The notes beneath the pieces were generated by a model that was given only the letters and a program-made list of their open reading frames with translations, did no database searches and was not told the origin of the DNA. Positions 36,291 to 48,961 of a DNA stretch of 64,000 nucleotides are shown piece after piece (the first letter of the stretch is position 1; every line of letters begins with the position of its first letter). The position numbers were made by a program, and so were the translations under genes. The stretch comes from Porites lutea. Its lineage: Eukaryota; Cnidaria; Anthozoa; Scleractinia; Poritidae. Location of the stretch: positions 22,667,873 through 22,731,872 of the forward strand of contig NC_133202.1 of NCBI RefSeq assembly GCF_958299795.1, in the 5' to 3' direction.

Positions 36291-37429
36291 TTTAGGCTTC
36301 CGCGTGTTCTATTTAGCATACTATTGATTAACACAAAGTGAAAGCTCCAAAGCCAGGAAAAAAAAGAAAAAAAAAAGGAAGAAAGAAAAAATGCAGATTC
36401 CCTCTTTTGTAGTGGTAATTCACGTTAACTTTTCGCGGTTCCAACAATTAAGTTACATGCATGTAGCTGGTATTACTTGCACTCTTTGCACTTAAATAAC
36501 CACGAAGAATCTAAATCAGTAAACGATGCCAACCCCAGATGACGGGAGTAAAACCTATTTTAAGCATAGGCGAGAGGTTTTATGGTGAGGATGGCCGAAA
36601 GAGATGTTTTAATTCAGAATTAAACGAAAACGATATCGTGTTAGCGTAGGCGGGTGCGCTGAGTCAGTTAAGTGTGCATTTTCTATCATTCAAAGAAGCC
36701 AAATACATCAGCATTAGTTTATCAAGTCAGTTCACGTGTATTGAAATTATTCAAAACGAGACGAGAAAGATAATGTGGAGATGCAGGGACAGGTCCTGTA
36801 CATAATCAAAATATTTTGCATTTTTTCCTATAGAAAATGGGTTCAGAAAATTTTCCTCTGTTTTCAACTAGAGTCCGGCGCGACTGAAAGACAGTGCAAG
36901 GTACAATGACGCGCAATTTTTACTCCTTTTTTACCTATTTTTTAGAAAAGGTCTACTCGCCTAACCTCACTGTTAGCTATACTAATAGTATGACTGGTAA
37001 CTGTTGATTTGCTAGATATTTAAACTATTTTTTTTTTTACTGCAGGAATTTGTGTCCCAAGGGGGAAGCGCGCCGGACATAAATCCGGCTGGAAAAAACG
37101 ACTCGGGGGACAGCAAAGATTCTTATTCAACCGGAACGGCCGTTCATGATCGTGGTGTATCAAATCCCAGACATGAACGTCTAAAATCGTGGCTTTGAGT
37201 CGTCAAAAGCATCGGTTTTCAGCAAGCGCATAACAGGAGTAGCCAATGGCTTCGCTCCTCAAATCATCCGCTCCCCAGGCATAACCGTTATAGTCCAAAA
37301 CTACATTAATGTATGACAAAGTTTTTTCCATCGCAACGTATAGAAGCAGTAGGACAGATTAAAATTGCTGAATACGACAGTTAGCATTTTAAATTAAGTT
37401 ATTTACAGACAAAAAGCATTTGATGATCG
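36291..37429. other. 3' flank of the ephrin-fibrinogen gene, nothing recognised
   Basis: No gene is supported. It contains an A-rich tract near 36358-36390 and the likely 3' UTR of the gene ending at 37430. A clear polyadenylation signal was not identified. Confidence 0.4.
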
Positions 37430-40400
37430 TCATGTAGAAGGTTTCACTTTCATTTCAATTTTAGTCAGACTTGCACCCCTCCAAGTACGCCACCGGATAG
37501 TGAGATTGCCTTTCTCGTCACGCCCTGTCAAAAACGCATCCTGATCGCAGCTTGCAACCCACCAGCCACCTTGTAACTGCAAGGGACAGTTGTCACCCAC
37601 CGTGTTACTGTTACTCCGGTCACGGGTCGCAAACTTTGTATTATTTAGAGAAGATAATGAATCCCCAGCTCCTCCTCCTGTTAAAAAAGGCACAAGGTCG
37701 GATAAAAAGATATATCGGAAGGGAAAAAGTGGCAGGATGCATTTTCGACATGAGAAGCATATATAATAAAATGTATCACTATTTGACGTCTTCTAGACTG
37801 CTTCTGGCGAGGGTAGTTTTAAACGAAAGGCCGGAATTAATTCTTAAACCCTACTCTACGTGGTCAAGTTTCCTTAAAATTTCTCGAGGAGCTCGAGTGT
37901 TTGCCATACTTTTCGATAATTTGTTGTAAGCACTTCAAAGATAACGCAGTAGGTACCTCATTCAACAGTTTTATATGAAAGTAGATCATCTCAGTTATAG
38001 ACGCAATTTGCAGTTGCGACTGCAAAAGTTGCGTCTATAACTGTGATGATCTACTTTCATAATTCTTCACCCCACAGTTCACATATATGATTTTCATATA
38101 TTCATAGCTTCATTGCACAGTTTGCTGCTCAAAAAAAGGGAAGCGTGGTAGTGCATCTTGTTGACTGACTAGCAAACTGAGTCATCATTTTTAAATGCTG
38201 AATTCGGACGGAGGACCCATCTCTTCTCTTTTAAGAAAAAAAGATTGTGACACCTTTCAGCATTTGTTGAACAGGGCTGAAACATTTGCTAATCCTCTAA
38301 TAACTATTGAAACGGACGTTTTTCTCCGGCTCAAGAGGAAAAAAATCTTCAGAACAGGCAGCTATTATCTTGCTCAAAGAATTGATGGGAATTAAATGGT
38401 TTGTACAACTACGATTTTATTCTCGCAGTTAGCTCCGATTCATTCCTGTGATAGTTGTCAATAGCGTGCACCTTTCCTATACTGAGAAGCGAAAGCAAGA
38501 AAAAAAAAGCGGGGGGAAAGCAGAAAGAGCTTTTGAGAATGGATACATTTGCCTTGTTCTTGAATGAATGAATCATATTTGTCATTCAGGCCTTCAGTTA
38601 TAAAATGAGGAATTCTAAGACATGAGTCTAAAAAATTAGTTTTGTCTTACCAATGAATTTTCCAACTCTCAAGGTGTAGCTAGTACCCCACGTATCTATT
38701 TGACAGTCGCTGTATTCCGCGTATGGCTTGGCACCATTCTCTGCCTCAAAATCGAATCTGATGCTAAGCGGAACGTCATAGCAAAGTTGTCTCATTTTAA
38801 TCAATCCAAACCAAAACTCCCCAGATATACTTCCAAAACCGTTAGCATAGGAATGCCATTTTCGATGAAAGTTCACGAAACCGTCGAGACGGCGCATCAC
38901 GACTGTCCAGCCCCCACCAGCGGTCTCTTGATCGCAATATGCGCGAAATGGACCCATTTCGTCATTTACCACTTCCTGCTCAGGTGTGGGATTCAGGCGA
39001 TAGCTTCCGGTAACCTTGTAGCCAGCGCCAAGAACTTCTTTGCAGTCCCTCAGGGCTTAAAAACAGGATTGAAAACGAGGCGAGAAGTGCAATCAAATCC
39101 ACACCCTCTTCGAAAAAAAGCCATTGCTCTAATCAAGCTAATCAAAAATCCGTCTCTGAATATTGAAAGGGCAAAGAAAATTAGGTATCACCGAATCAGG
39201 AAGTATACCTAATAGTTTCTGAGAATTTTCTTTTCTAAAGATTAAATTTTGTAAAGTATATATGGCTTGATATTTTTTTGCCACCCAGAAATACCGTTCT
39301 GGATTAACTCGACTATGCTAATGAGCAAAAATGTATTCGACGACAGTGACGTCAGCAGTGTATATTGCAGAGTAACATTGTAACATTGTAATATTTCACC
39401 ATTGTTACTTAGGTTTCTTTGTCCGTCTTTCTACGAAGTTGCAGCAAATTAAGTTCAGGTAATATCAAAGTCTTCTATTATCTGTCAGGTCAGAGATGAT
39501 GTTATACTTCTCAAATCGTTTGATACTTCGACCAGGCAAACAACTACCTCAGGTAACGATATTTATGCTTTATTAACTGGTGTAGAAGGCGTAAGTGTAG
39601 TAGCTGGATGGGTCTTTGTTTTTTCTTTATTTACGCTTGGGTCCATTATTACACTTGCGCCTCCAACGCATACTTTTTCCCGTTTTAGTTCATTTATTTA
39701 TTGTAAGTTTTATTTCCAATCCAAAATCTTATATTACGTTTGGGCTACGTGTAATATGTTCAGGTATAAATTCTAGAACGCTCTTAGCTAAGAGGTTTAA
39801 ATCCGTTAGCTTTCTCGTTCGGGGGGCCTTTCACAAGGGTTTCTCGCTGGAAAAGTTATTGAATAGTTAAAATATATCATTTTAAGCAGCGAGAAAGCTT
39901 CAAATAACGTACCCGTGCGATTAACTTTCTTATCAATAATCCTTCCACTTCAGATTCGAAACAAAGAATACGCAGTCAGGACTTTAATACAGCTCCTTAC
40001 CTGGTATTCCTTTAATCACTGGTAAGGCAGAACTTGGGATTGATTCTATGGAAATAGAAAACCGCTCACGTAAGAGTCATAACTTGAGCTTGCGACGAGT
40101 GTTTTTCCTTAATTATGTATAGAAAGGAGGAAGCTGGCAGGATGAAATTGGCATTTAGACGAAGAGGTTTTAATGATGAACAGTATTGTACACATATAAA
40201 ATTCTGCAAACAGAATACTGTGGTATTCTGTTCGCAGAATTTTTATATGTCTATTTCTTATTTTTGCTGATCAGGTCATCATAGATCCTACGTTATTCTT
40301 CGGCATAATTCGTTTGCGGTCCTTTGCGGTCCTTGTTGGTTAATGTTCGTACTAACAGCATATTGTAGCTTGTTTCATTTCGTAATCCGCACATAAACTT

Positions 40401-43400
40401 AATAGACTGAAGAGAAATAATTTTTTGGCTCCTACAAAGTGTGGTAACCCGTCGAATCGAAAACTTCTACTTGTCACGTGACGTGACGCGCTTGCGAAGT
40501 ACTACGTTCGGGTAATTAAATAAGAAATGGGACAGTAACTAGGTGGGCGCTTTCCACTAAACAAAAATTCCAGTTTGAAATTTCGGAAATTCCACATACT
40601 CAATAGAAAGGTAAATTCCGACCCAAGCCATCGATCGTTTGGTTATTGTTCTTGTAAGCTGGATACAAAAGAGCGGTACTGGGGACAAAGATGTTGTCAA
40701 ATGGAAAGGGACATTTCGGTCTAACCGACCGAAATGGTCCGTTCCATTTGATTTCTAACCGAAATTTCCGCAATTTTAGGCTGAATGGAAAGCGCCCAAG
40801 ACCTGTTGTAGGTCCTACCTGATCAGCACCTTATCCTTTGGCGGTTCTGTACTAATTTCTTTCACATTTATTTTTTGAGGGCGTTAGTCGATTTATAGAT
40901 CCAGTACGGCTGTGCTCTATTTAGCGTGGTTTTGCTCATGTTTTGGCTATGGCTTGTTTCATTGACCACCCTATTTATAGCATTTAGCATCAACATAACA
41001 TCTACCTAATTCTTGAGACAGGTGATGTAGGGTTGTTCCCCCTATTTATTGTTTAGAAAAAGGGGGTCGTAACTGAATACTTAAGCTGGCCACTTTAAAC
41101 CAAAAAAGCCAAAAAAGGGATTGGATCCAATAATATTAATTATTTAGTTACTGCCTTATTAACTACATTGAGGCTCATACAAACTCTTCAAGAGAAATAC
41201 CCTTAGGAATTTACTATGTTACTTCCTTAGTTATTCCTGGACTGATTTTTTAATTTTGTTGGTTTTGTAGCATGTTCCAGGGAAAATTATGGTTTTGCCT
41301 TTAGTGACCCCATCAGAATTTGACCGCCGTTGGAAATTAATGTAGACATGAATGCTTACCGTACCTGAGCAAGTCAAAAAGGATGACGATGAAATAGGAA
41401 ACACCGCGCTTGAAGGGCTAAGAAAACTTCTAGTGCTGCTACCACCGTCCACACTACTGCTTCTGCTTGTAGATAATAATTGGCTCATTGATGGACAGCT
41501 GCAAGTGTTCACTGTTAAAACTGGAGACTGATTACATACCGAAGCGGACGGAATGACATCGCTGCAATGCGGATCTGGTAAACAAAAAAAGTACGAGTTC
41601 AGGATAACTGGGTCAGGAGCGTAAAGTCTCAACAAGGGATATTAGAGAGCTTACGTAACTACGACGACAATAGCAGTGAAAACGTGGATTAAAAAAAACG
41701 TTTGCATACTTGAAAACTTTATCGCGTCTAGTTGGACCTATCAATTTGTCAAATATAGGCGATTTCTACTGAGGATGAATTCTTGAGGACTTTATCCAGG
41801 TTCGAAAAGAGAAAAGAAAATTTGTCATCGTATGTTCATGCCATCCGTATAACGTCGTATTATATAGTAGGTTTCACGTCGTAGTCGTATAGTGGACGTC
41901 AGAGAAATGTACTTAAAAAGGGTGATACACGTGCAGAGCTGTTGGTTTGCCCATGAAACTATACAATTTTTTTTTTGACGTTGTCGTTGCCTACGTCTTC
42001 GTCGTCGCCTCGTTGCTTAAGCTTCCTTACAGAACCGCATAAGAGTGACTGTTATTTAGATTTATTGCATTTAAACCTTATAATTATAGTATATGCTGGG
42101 TTGTAGCAAAAATATAGTACGCATATGTAGCAATTAATGAATGCGGCTTTCGTAGAATATGAAGAATTAAGCAGATCGAGGAGGGTGTTATCCAAGAGGC
42201 CGGGTGGACAACACTCTCCGAGATCTGCTTAATTCTTCATATCCTACGAGAGCCGAATTCATTAATTGCTTTATTATTCATTCAAAATAATTCCTAGTTA
42301 AAAAACTTAGCTAAAACATGCTTACCTGCATCGATGTTAAGTTTATCTTCGATAGTGCACGTTTAGGTTTGTCCAGCTCCGCAAATGTTCTCCAAATAGC
42401 GGATACCGCCCCCCGAGTTGTCTTCTTGCTGTTTTTGCTATGTTGGTAGCCATTATTTTGTCTAGTTCCAGCTGTAGCTCTTACTCTTGAAACGAGTGAA
42501 GTGTCCGCCATTTTAGTTTTCACAACGAAAACAACTCAACCTCGTCCCCAGGTCTTCTCGGTTAACGGTGCATTAACGTGTAGAAGGCTGCATTTTTGAC
42601 GTCATTTCCTCGTTAAACACAAAACTCTTCCAAATTTGGTCATCAGTAAGTGGTTATGGTGAATTATGCGTTTGCTTTTAGCCAATCAGAATTGGGGAAA
42701 TATTTTGAATGAATATGTGTATTAAGACGCTAAGTAAACACTACATTGTTAATAATGCATTTCTGCCCCCACCGATTACTTTTAGAGAAATACACTATAG
42801 GCGATATAATACTACGCTACTACTCAGTCATTCTTCTTCTTTTTCTTTGTTTGTCAGTTGTTTCAATACACCTGTTCTCTTAGCTTTGCACTTAGGTGAA
42901 CTCGACTGAATTTGACCGGTTAGAAATGAAAGCTGAACATACCTGAGCAAGTTAGAGAGGCAGAGGATGACGGTGCAAGCACCGTACTTGATCGGCTTAG
43001 TAAACTCCTAGTGCTTCCAGTACTATCACCGATACTGCTGCTGCTGGTAAATGATAATTGGCTAGTTGATTGGCAACTGCAAGTGTTGATAGGTAATACT
43101 GGAGATTGATTACCTACCGAAGGAGATGGAATGATAGTCTGGAAATCATCGCAATACGGATCTGGTAAGAGAAATTATAAATAGTCATTTAGCATGATCA
43201 TGAAAACCATTATATGGCTGTTTTAAGAAGTGCTAACCTTACATAAAGTTATCATAGAATGACTAAAACTGTGGGAAGATGTATAAAACGTTCTTTCGAG
43301 CATAATAGACCCTTTCACGACTTTTTCAACTCTTCTTCGGACTGAGACCAGTTTGCGAAAATCCGTCAACACGACTGGAATGAACACCCTAAGATCAATA

Positions 43401-46400
43401 AAGTTGCCAAGTTGGAAAGTAACTTGTTGAAAACTTACGAAGATATAGCTCTGTAAATTCGCGAAATTTTACAGACGGTTGTATGGTGGGGGGCACGTGG
43501 GGGGCAAGTTTGATCCCCCGACCTTACAAACGTCTGTAAAATTTCGCGGCTTTGTGAGGCAATATCTTCGCTCTCTTGGGACGTATGACCCTTAAAATTT
43601 GGTAAGTCAGCTGGCAAGTTTCCTAACTGTGGGCCGAGGAATGGTCCACAAGTAATGACAAGTAATATTACTTTGAATTTTATTAATATTTGTGCAAAAT
43701 ATTACCCGTTTCTAACTGGTTTAAATCTTCCAGCTATATCTATAACCAGCGAGGCTTAATAATAAATTTGCGAGATATTTGCCGATATATCAATACGATT
43801 GACGTCAATTGTATTGATATCATTATAAAAGCGGATGCATAGACAGCATGCAAAGATTAGCGGCGCAGTGGCTCAATTTTTCGTCAAGGTAAAGAAAAGG
43901 GGAAGATTTCACACAGTAGAAAGAATATACAGACAAAAACTATCACTCGACGGATGACAACTGCTACATTAAGAATACGTAGCCATGATAAATTTATTAT
44001 TCTGCTTCTCACCTGTATGGCCACGGCATACATATATTATTAGTTTCATGTTATATGTCACACAGCGTCCCCCTTCATAATTGGAGATCGAGTTAATGTT
44101 TCCATTGGACGTCGCTGAACAGTGGAGAGGTTATAAATAAAATGCAAAAGAAATAAATATGTGCGCCACACAAAATTTGTAAAGAAAGGACAAACTTGCG
44201 TAGATTTAACCTTGCAAAAATCATAGGAGGTCATTTTTAAAAAAAAAAAACTCATATTTGTACCGTATTTCTGTGTTTAAGCGGTTCGATTTTTAGATCG
44301 CTCCAATGGAAGCTTCCTACCACACGACTCTCCTCTGCGAGAGACCGAGGCATTATCGCATTTGCGTTATCTCATGTGCTTCGTGTCTAGAGCCACCTTC
44401 TTCAATCTAATGAATAGCTAGAATATCTTAGGAAGTAAAAACTGATTGCCAACAGTCGAAACATTTCAGAAAACTGTTGAAAAATGGTCTCTTGTAGCGA
44501 TAAATATTTACTTTGGTACATGTTCTCAATTTAAGTTGAAACGAGCCAATAACAGGTTCACTGTTTCTTATATTACTTTCAGCTGCTACCAAAGCAGAAC
44601 ATATTTTTCAATACTTTTGTGATACTTTGTTAAAGACCTCGTGTCTGTAAAAGGCGAGTAAAACATCACGGCATTTAATTTCCTACCTATAAAGTAATAT
44701 TTCTTTCCTGGTGTAAACTCTAATCCTTCTGGTGGGCTATAGGCTCTAAATACCATCTCATAATACGTCAACTGCAAGGGACTCTGACATTTTAGTAGAT
44801 TTCGTTTACTGAAGTCGCCAGAGATGCTTTTGTTGACAACGCATTTGTCATACTCGTCTTTACTCACAATCCACATGTTTTCGTACATTTGTTCAATGGG
44901 TGTGCTGGAATCCTGTTCTGATAACAAGCTGGCTGGGTTCGGGCATACGATGTTGATCTTGTAGTGAAGATGGACTTTCATCTCTAATGCATTTTGCTGA
45001 AAACTTGAAAAAGACCCAACTTCGTCATGTGTCTGTAAAGCAGTCATTGTTGCTAGGATCAAATGCTTTTGACAGCCATGAAAATATACATGTATTTACA
45101 CTCATCGACTTATGGCGTAAAAAACTGGAACTTTTAAAAGAAATTACAGAGATAAGCTCAAATGTGAAAAAAGTATTTGTAAAGCTTAATTGGTTGAAAA
45201 GTTATTGAGCTGTGAATTTTGTATTTTCCGCCATTTTGTTACTATTTTTGGAAATGTGGTGATCTTAAGAATGTCACATTCAAGTTCTTCTCTGAGTACT
45301 CTTTCAAAGTTGCTAACCTGTTATGGCATAAGTTGAAACTTATATTTTGCTGTCAATCTTATGACGTCATTTTCGCGCTAAAAACCGTTAAAATCAAAAA
45401 TCCAAAAACATACGATTGTTGGGAAAACAAAGTTCCATTACCGTGCAAAGTCTCAGCTCAAACGGTTAAAAATTGAAAAACTAGTTTGAAAGAGATCACT
45501 TTTTGATGACAGCTGACCCGGCGTGAAAATATGGCGGAATAATAAGACTGAAGCGACTTTCGGAGTTTTTTGTCCCTGATTGTGAGTTACTCGTAACCAA
45601 ATCTCAATGAGTACCACCGGAATATTTATATCAAGAAACATCAAATTCAAGATCTTACCTTCGATTAATGCCAGCTTATCGGATTTCACTGGGTTTTTTG
45701 CACTAAAAACCAACCAAAAAATCGCCATTTTTTATGGATTTTCACCTGCGTAGACTTTCGCGGAAAGATTAACACCAAAGTTTGCAGAAATCGCGAACGG
45801 CACCACCTGATATTGTGATATCTCTTGTCTGCCTTTAAAACCACCACAGTCTTTTAAACCAAGGATTGTGATAAAAACTGGGTTTTTTGTTTTCCTTTGA
45901 ATTTGACCTGAACCCGTGAGGGGTAGCCAGCGCGAAGAAAATTTCCAGAAAACGTCTTTGAAGGCAGAAAAAACATTCTTCGCGTTTCGGCCGCCATCTT
46001 TTTTATTTTTTAAACTTGTTTCCAGTACTCTTTGACTGTTTTATTGTTTTTACCTCATGTATGCTTCATTCAGAAGTGTCACGGCTAAAAACGGCAAAAT
46101 ACTAAGCCCGGTACCCGGACGGGAAATTTTTTGTTGACCTCAATGGACCCGGAATTCTACTCGACGCCATGCAGGTTATGAATGTTCTTTACATAGGGAA
46201 AACTTTGTCGGCGGCGGAGACTGATTTTCATGTCACGCTAATTTCAGGTCGCTTTCTTAGAATATCATACAAGATTTCCCGTGGACAGCTTATACATTTG
46301 CGTTATTTTTCCTCTCCCGATGACCTTGCATGTTGGTTTTCGTCACTTGCAATCCTATCATTTTTATTGCATTGTTTTTATTGCATTAACAGTGTAGTCC

Positions 46401-48961
46401 GTACAGTCATATGAGGCTAAATGATCATGATGGCCAATGTGTTGGAGTCAGTCTCCACTGGCCCATTTTTGCCTTCATGATACGACCACTAAAGGATAGA
46501 CCCAGTTGCTTGCATAGTTACAGAGATGTGGCCATGATTGCAGGGGTAGAACGTGTATTTGTGCTTGTTGGTATTTTGGAACAAAGACAGCTGACGGCCG
46601 AGGTATGAGTGTTGGCAATGAGAGACGGACATCTGTCTAACATGTAGTATTTCTTACTTGTGATGAAGGTAACTTGTTAAGGTGTTTCGATACGGTTTTT
46701 CAAAGACCATATCGATGTTTTTCAATCGTCTTAAAACCGATTTTGTCCTTGTCCAATCGCTACAAACTTTTCACCAGTAATTGACTATGAATTGAAGTTT
46801 GTCAAAATGTAATTTTTACTAAAATCAATATCACTATGACAACAATAAACAAAAAACTTTGAAATCCATAAAATCCGAATTTTTGCGCGGTCTGGAGCTG
46901 TTACTGAAAATCCGACACCAGGAACTTAAAGTGTGGTGTTTAGCAAATAACCTCTGTGAGAAGTCAAACAATGTGTATGTTTGAATTCAAATAAAACGTA
47001 AATATGTTTCAAACCCTACCTGCAGTTATGTATGATGGGTATCAATTTGGAAAAATTAGCCAAAACCGTCAAATGTTGTAACGTCAAAACCGTGAATGTT
47101 GTAACGCCGAATTTTGGCCGGTTCGTAAGCTAGGTTTCTCTTGAGATTTCAGGGTGTTGCAGTGAATCAATCTTGATGTAAGTTTCATACATTGTTATAT
47201 ACATCATGACGATTATGTGATGTGATTTAAAAAGAATTCTGCCGAGCCGTTTTACAGATAATACAGAACAGCGCTAAAAGTCAAAATTAGGAATAAAGTG
47301 TTAGACTAATAGACAGGTGGTGAGAAAACGGGTTAGTTTTCAGGATCGCAAGAAAGAAAATACACCAAAACTTCCTAGCATCGAAAAATGATTTAAAGCA
47401 GCCTTCTGACGCTACTTAAGATTTGTTTTGAGTTATTTAGAATTTTTTTATTAAACATTTATCACGGTCATTTAAATATAAGGAGGTTATTTGCTAAAGA
47501 CCACTCTTAAAGTTCCTGGTATCCTGGAATTTCAGTAGCAGGTCTAGATTGCGCAAAATTCAAATTTTATCGATTTCAAAGTTTTTTGTTTTTTTTGTTG
47601 CCATAGTGATATCGATTTTACTAAAAACTACATTTGTACAAACTTCAATTCATAGTCAATCACTGGTGAAAATGTTGTACGTAGCGGTCGGACAAGGATA
47701 AAATCACTTTAAGGTGATTCAAAAACAACGGTATGGTCTCCCAAAAACTTTATCGAAATACCTTAAAACTAATCGAAAAAACTGCCCAGGAGGGAGACAA
47801 TGTATGCAATATATCAGCACTTAGTTCCAAGTACATATTGTAGCGCAAATTAAGACTTTTTTTTTCCGTTAGAGCTAAAATTAATGAATACAATTACTGG
47901 GTGTAGTGTATTCCAAATTGCATTTAGCAGACACAATGACAACTTTGAAAAGACAAAGTTACTTTCTGTCATTGAAAAGGAGCGGCAAAGAATTTCACCT
48001 CCAGCTGAGTTTTTTTGGACCAACTCAGTGATTTTAATATAAATGAGCCGAATTAAGATTATTTTAACTGTAAGGACGTATTTGAAGCTTTGAGAATAAC
48101 CGTCGTTACTCTAAGTTGAAATTAAATGGTTAACCTCTTGGGCAATTGTTGATGGGACCAATTCCTTTCTATAATTAAGACATTTCCAAATTCATCGAGC
48201 ACTTGAATGACACTTATTGTCTTTCGCAAGAGTAAGTGACGAGAAATTTATTAAGGTAGGACATGAAAACACTTTCGACTAACAGTTGTCACCACTTTCT
48301 TTAAGGTTCTCGAGTTTTCAGTTCTTCTTCATATTTCATTTGAACCGTTTATGTGTTAGTTTCTAACGTCCTTAGAAGTCTGAACGTACACGAATAAGCG
48401 CCTGCGCTAATACCAAGATCAAGCAAAACCCTTTTGGATCGTACCTAATGTTCTATATCATTACTTTTTTTCGAAATTAAAACCCAAATTGTTATACGCA
48501 CGACTGTCAAAACGAAATAAAAATAAATGTGGTGATGTATCGTGAGGTACATTTGCTCAGTTGACACAGTAAATGTACCGCACAAACATCACCACATACT
48601 AGTTAAAAGCAGCCCCTTTTTTTTCTTTTTTTTTTTAGTTGATAGAATTGTATGGTTTTTTGCCGCTTCTTATTTCAATATGCTTTTTACTTTTCCCATT
48701 TTTGAGTTTTGACACTCGATCTTTTTCTTGTTCGTTTCCTTCTATATCAGCGCGAACTAAATTTAGTGGAGGTATAAGTTCTATTGATTAAATTGTTATT
48801 TAATAGAAATGCGCCGGTCACAAGACAGGTAAAGTAAAGTCCACATAAAGTACTTACACTGGATTTCGTGGATCCCAGTGGAATGAAGGCTGAAATGAAG
48901 CACTCCTCACACATAGAAAGAACCAGAAATTAACAAAAAATTTCAAATTTGAAAAGATCAT
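37430..48961 (-). CDS. Predicted secreted ephrin-domain / Ser-rich / fibrinogen-domain protein (6 exons)
   Basis: Exons: 48961-48858, 45003-44687, 43161-42943, 41574-41365, 39055-38651, 37677-37430. Donor/acceptor phases are 2,1,1,1,1, all GT-AG, summing to 1,503 nt (500 residues plus stop). Exon 1 gives a signal peptide (MIFSNLKFFVNFWFFLCVRS) and FHWDPRNPV. Exon 2 continues as an ephrin ectodomain: INIVCP, MWIVSKDEYDKCVV, RNLLKC and EGLEFTPGKKYYFI align with ephrin IICP, YMVDKDQADRC, LLNC and GLEFQKNKDYYII. Exons 3 and 4 are Ser-rich duplicates (DPYC.../DPHC..., NQSPVL, NTCSC, LTCS). Exons 5-6 are a fibrinogen C-terminal domain: LRDCKEV, YCDQETAGGGWTVVMRRLDG, GEFWFGL, FATRDRSNSN, GGWWVASC, IRWRTWRG. 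The usual calcium DRDND is DRSNSN. The last ephrin strand with its Cys is not evident. If exons 1-2 and 3-6 are separate genes, the phase fit would be chance. Confidence 0.7.
37974..38061. repeat. Hairpin repeat in the last intron
   Basis: TATGAAAGTAGATCATC and CAGTTATAGACGCAA are mirrored by TTGCGTCTATAACTG and GATGATCTACTTTCATA. The right flank (ATTCTTCACCCCACAGTTCA) resembles the 3' part of a common coral tRNA-derived SINE, as I recall it. Confidence 0.7.
40192..40250. repeat. Short hairpin repeat
   Basis: ACATATAAAATTCTGC and CAGAATAC are mirrored by GTATTCTG and GCAGAATTTTTATATGT around a small loop, in the intron between the Ser-rich and fibrinogen exons. Confidence 0.7.
40544..40798. 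mobile_element. MITE with TGGGCGCTTTCCA ends
   Basis: TGGGCGCTTTCCA at the left is the exact reverse complement of TGGAAAGCGCCCA at the right. A second member with GGCGCTTTCCATTTGTC ends lies at 52338-52517, so two copies of one family occur in the window. Confidence 0.75.
42129..42270. mobile_element. 142-bp hairpin MITE
   Basis: AGCAATTAATGAATGCGGCT and GAAGAATTAAGCAGATC are mirrored by GATCTGCTTAATTCTTC and ATTCATTAATTGCT. It lies in the intron between the two Ser-rich exons. Confidence 0.75.
42326..42511 (-). CDS. Orphan first exon, basic hypothetical protein, nested in an intron
   Basis: A strong start context (AAAATGGCGG at 42511) opens 62 codons, MADTSLVSRVRATAGTRQNN ... LSKINLTSMQ, closed by a GTAAGC donor in phase 0. 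The peptide is rich in Lys, Arg, Ser and Thr and has no signal peptide. Its phase does not fit the 1-1 phase exons around it, so it is not an alternative start for the ephrin-fibrinogen gene. Its own next exon was not found. It may be a decayed gene copy or chance. Confidence 0.3.
43439..43570. mobile_element. 132-bp hairpin MITE
   Basis: CGAAGATAT ... GCGAAATTTTACAGACG is mirrored by CGTCTGTAAAATTTCGCGG ... ATATCTTCG, with a GC-rich loop containing GGGGGGCACGTGGGGGGCAA. The apparent ORF across it is an artefact of the inverted repeat. Confidence 0.75.
46677..47766. mobile_element. 1.09-kb TTAA-flanked element with arms of about 285 bp
   Basis: The left end TTAAGGTGTTTCGATACGG is mirrored by the right end TATCGAAATACCTTAA, with TTAA at both borders. 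Arms (46677-46957 and 47480-47766) share inverted blocks, for example ATAACCTC / GAGGTTAT, CAGGAACTT / AAGTTCCTGG, TTGACTATGAATTGAAGTTTG and its complement. The centre is non-coding. TTAA borders indicate piggyBac or Kolobok. It lies in intron 1 of the ephrin-fibrinogen gene. Confidence 0.75.
48527..48597. repeat. Nested hairpin in intron 1
   Basis: ATGTGGTGATGT is mirrored by ACATCACCACAT. Inside, GGTACATTTGCT is mirrored by AGTAAATGTACC with small differences. Confidence 0.7.

Noticed and set aside
43435-43617. Minus-strand ORF with two Cys as a missing ephrin exon
   Set aside because: It lies almost entirely inside a hairpin MITE and has no ephrin motif.
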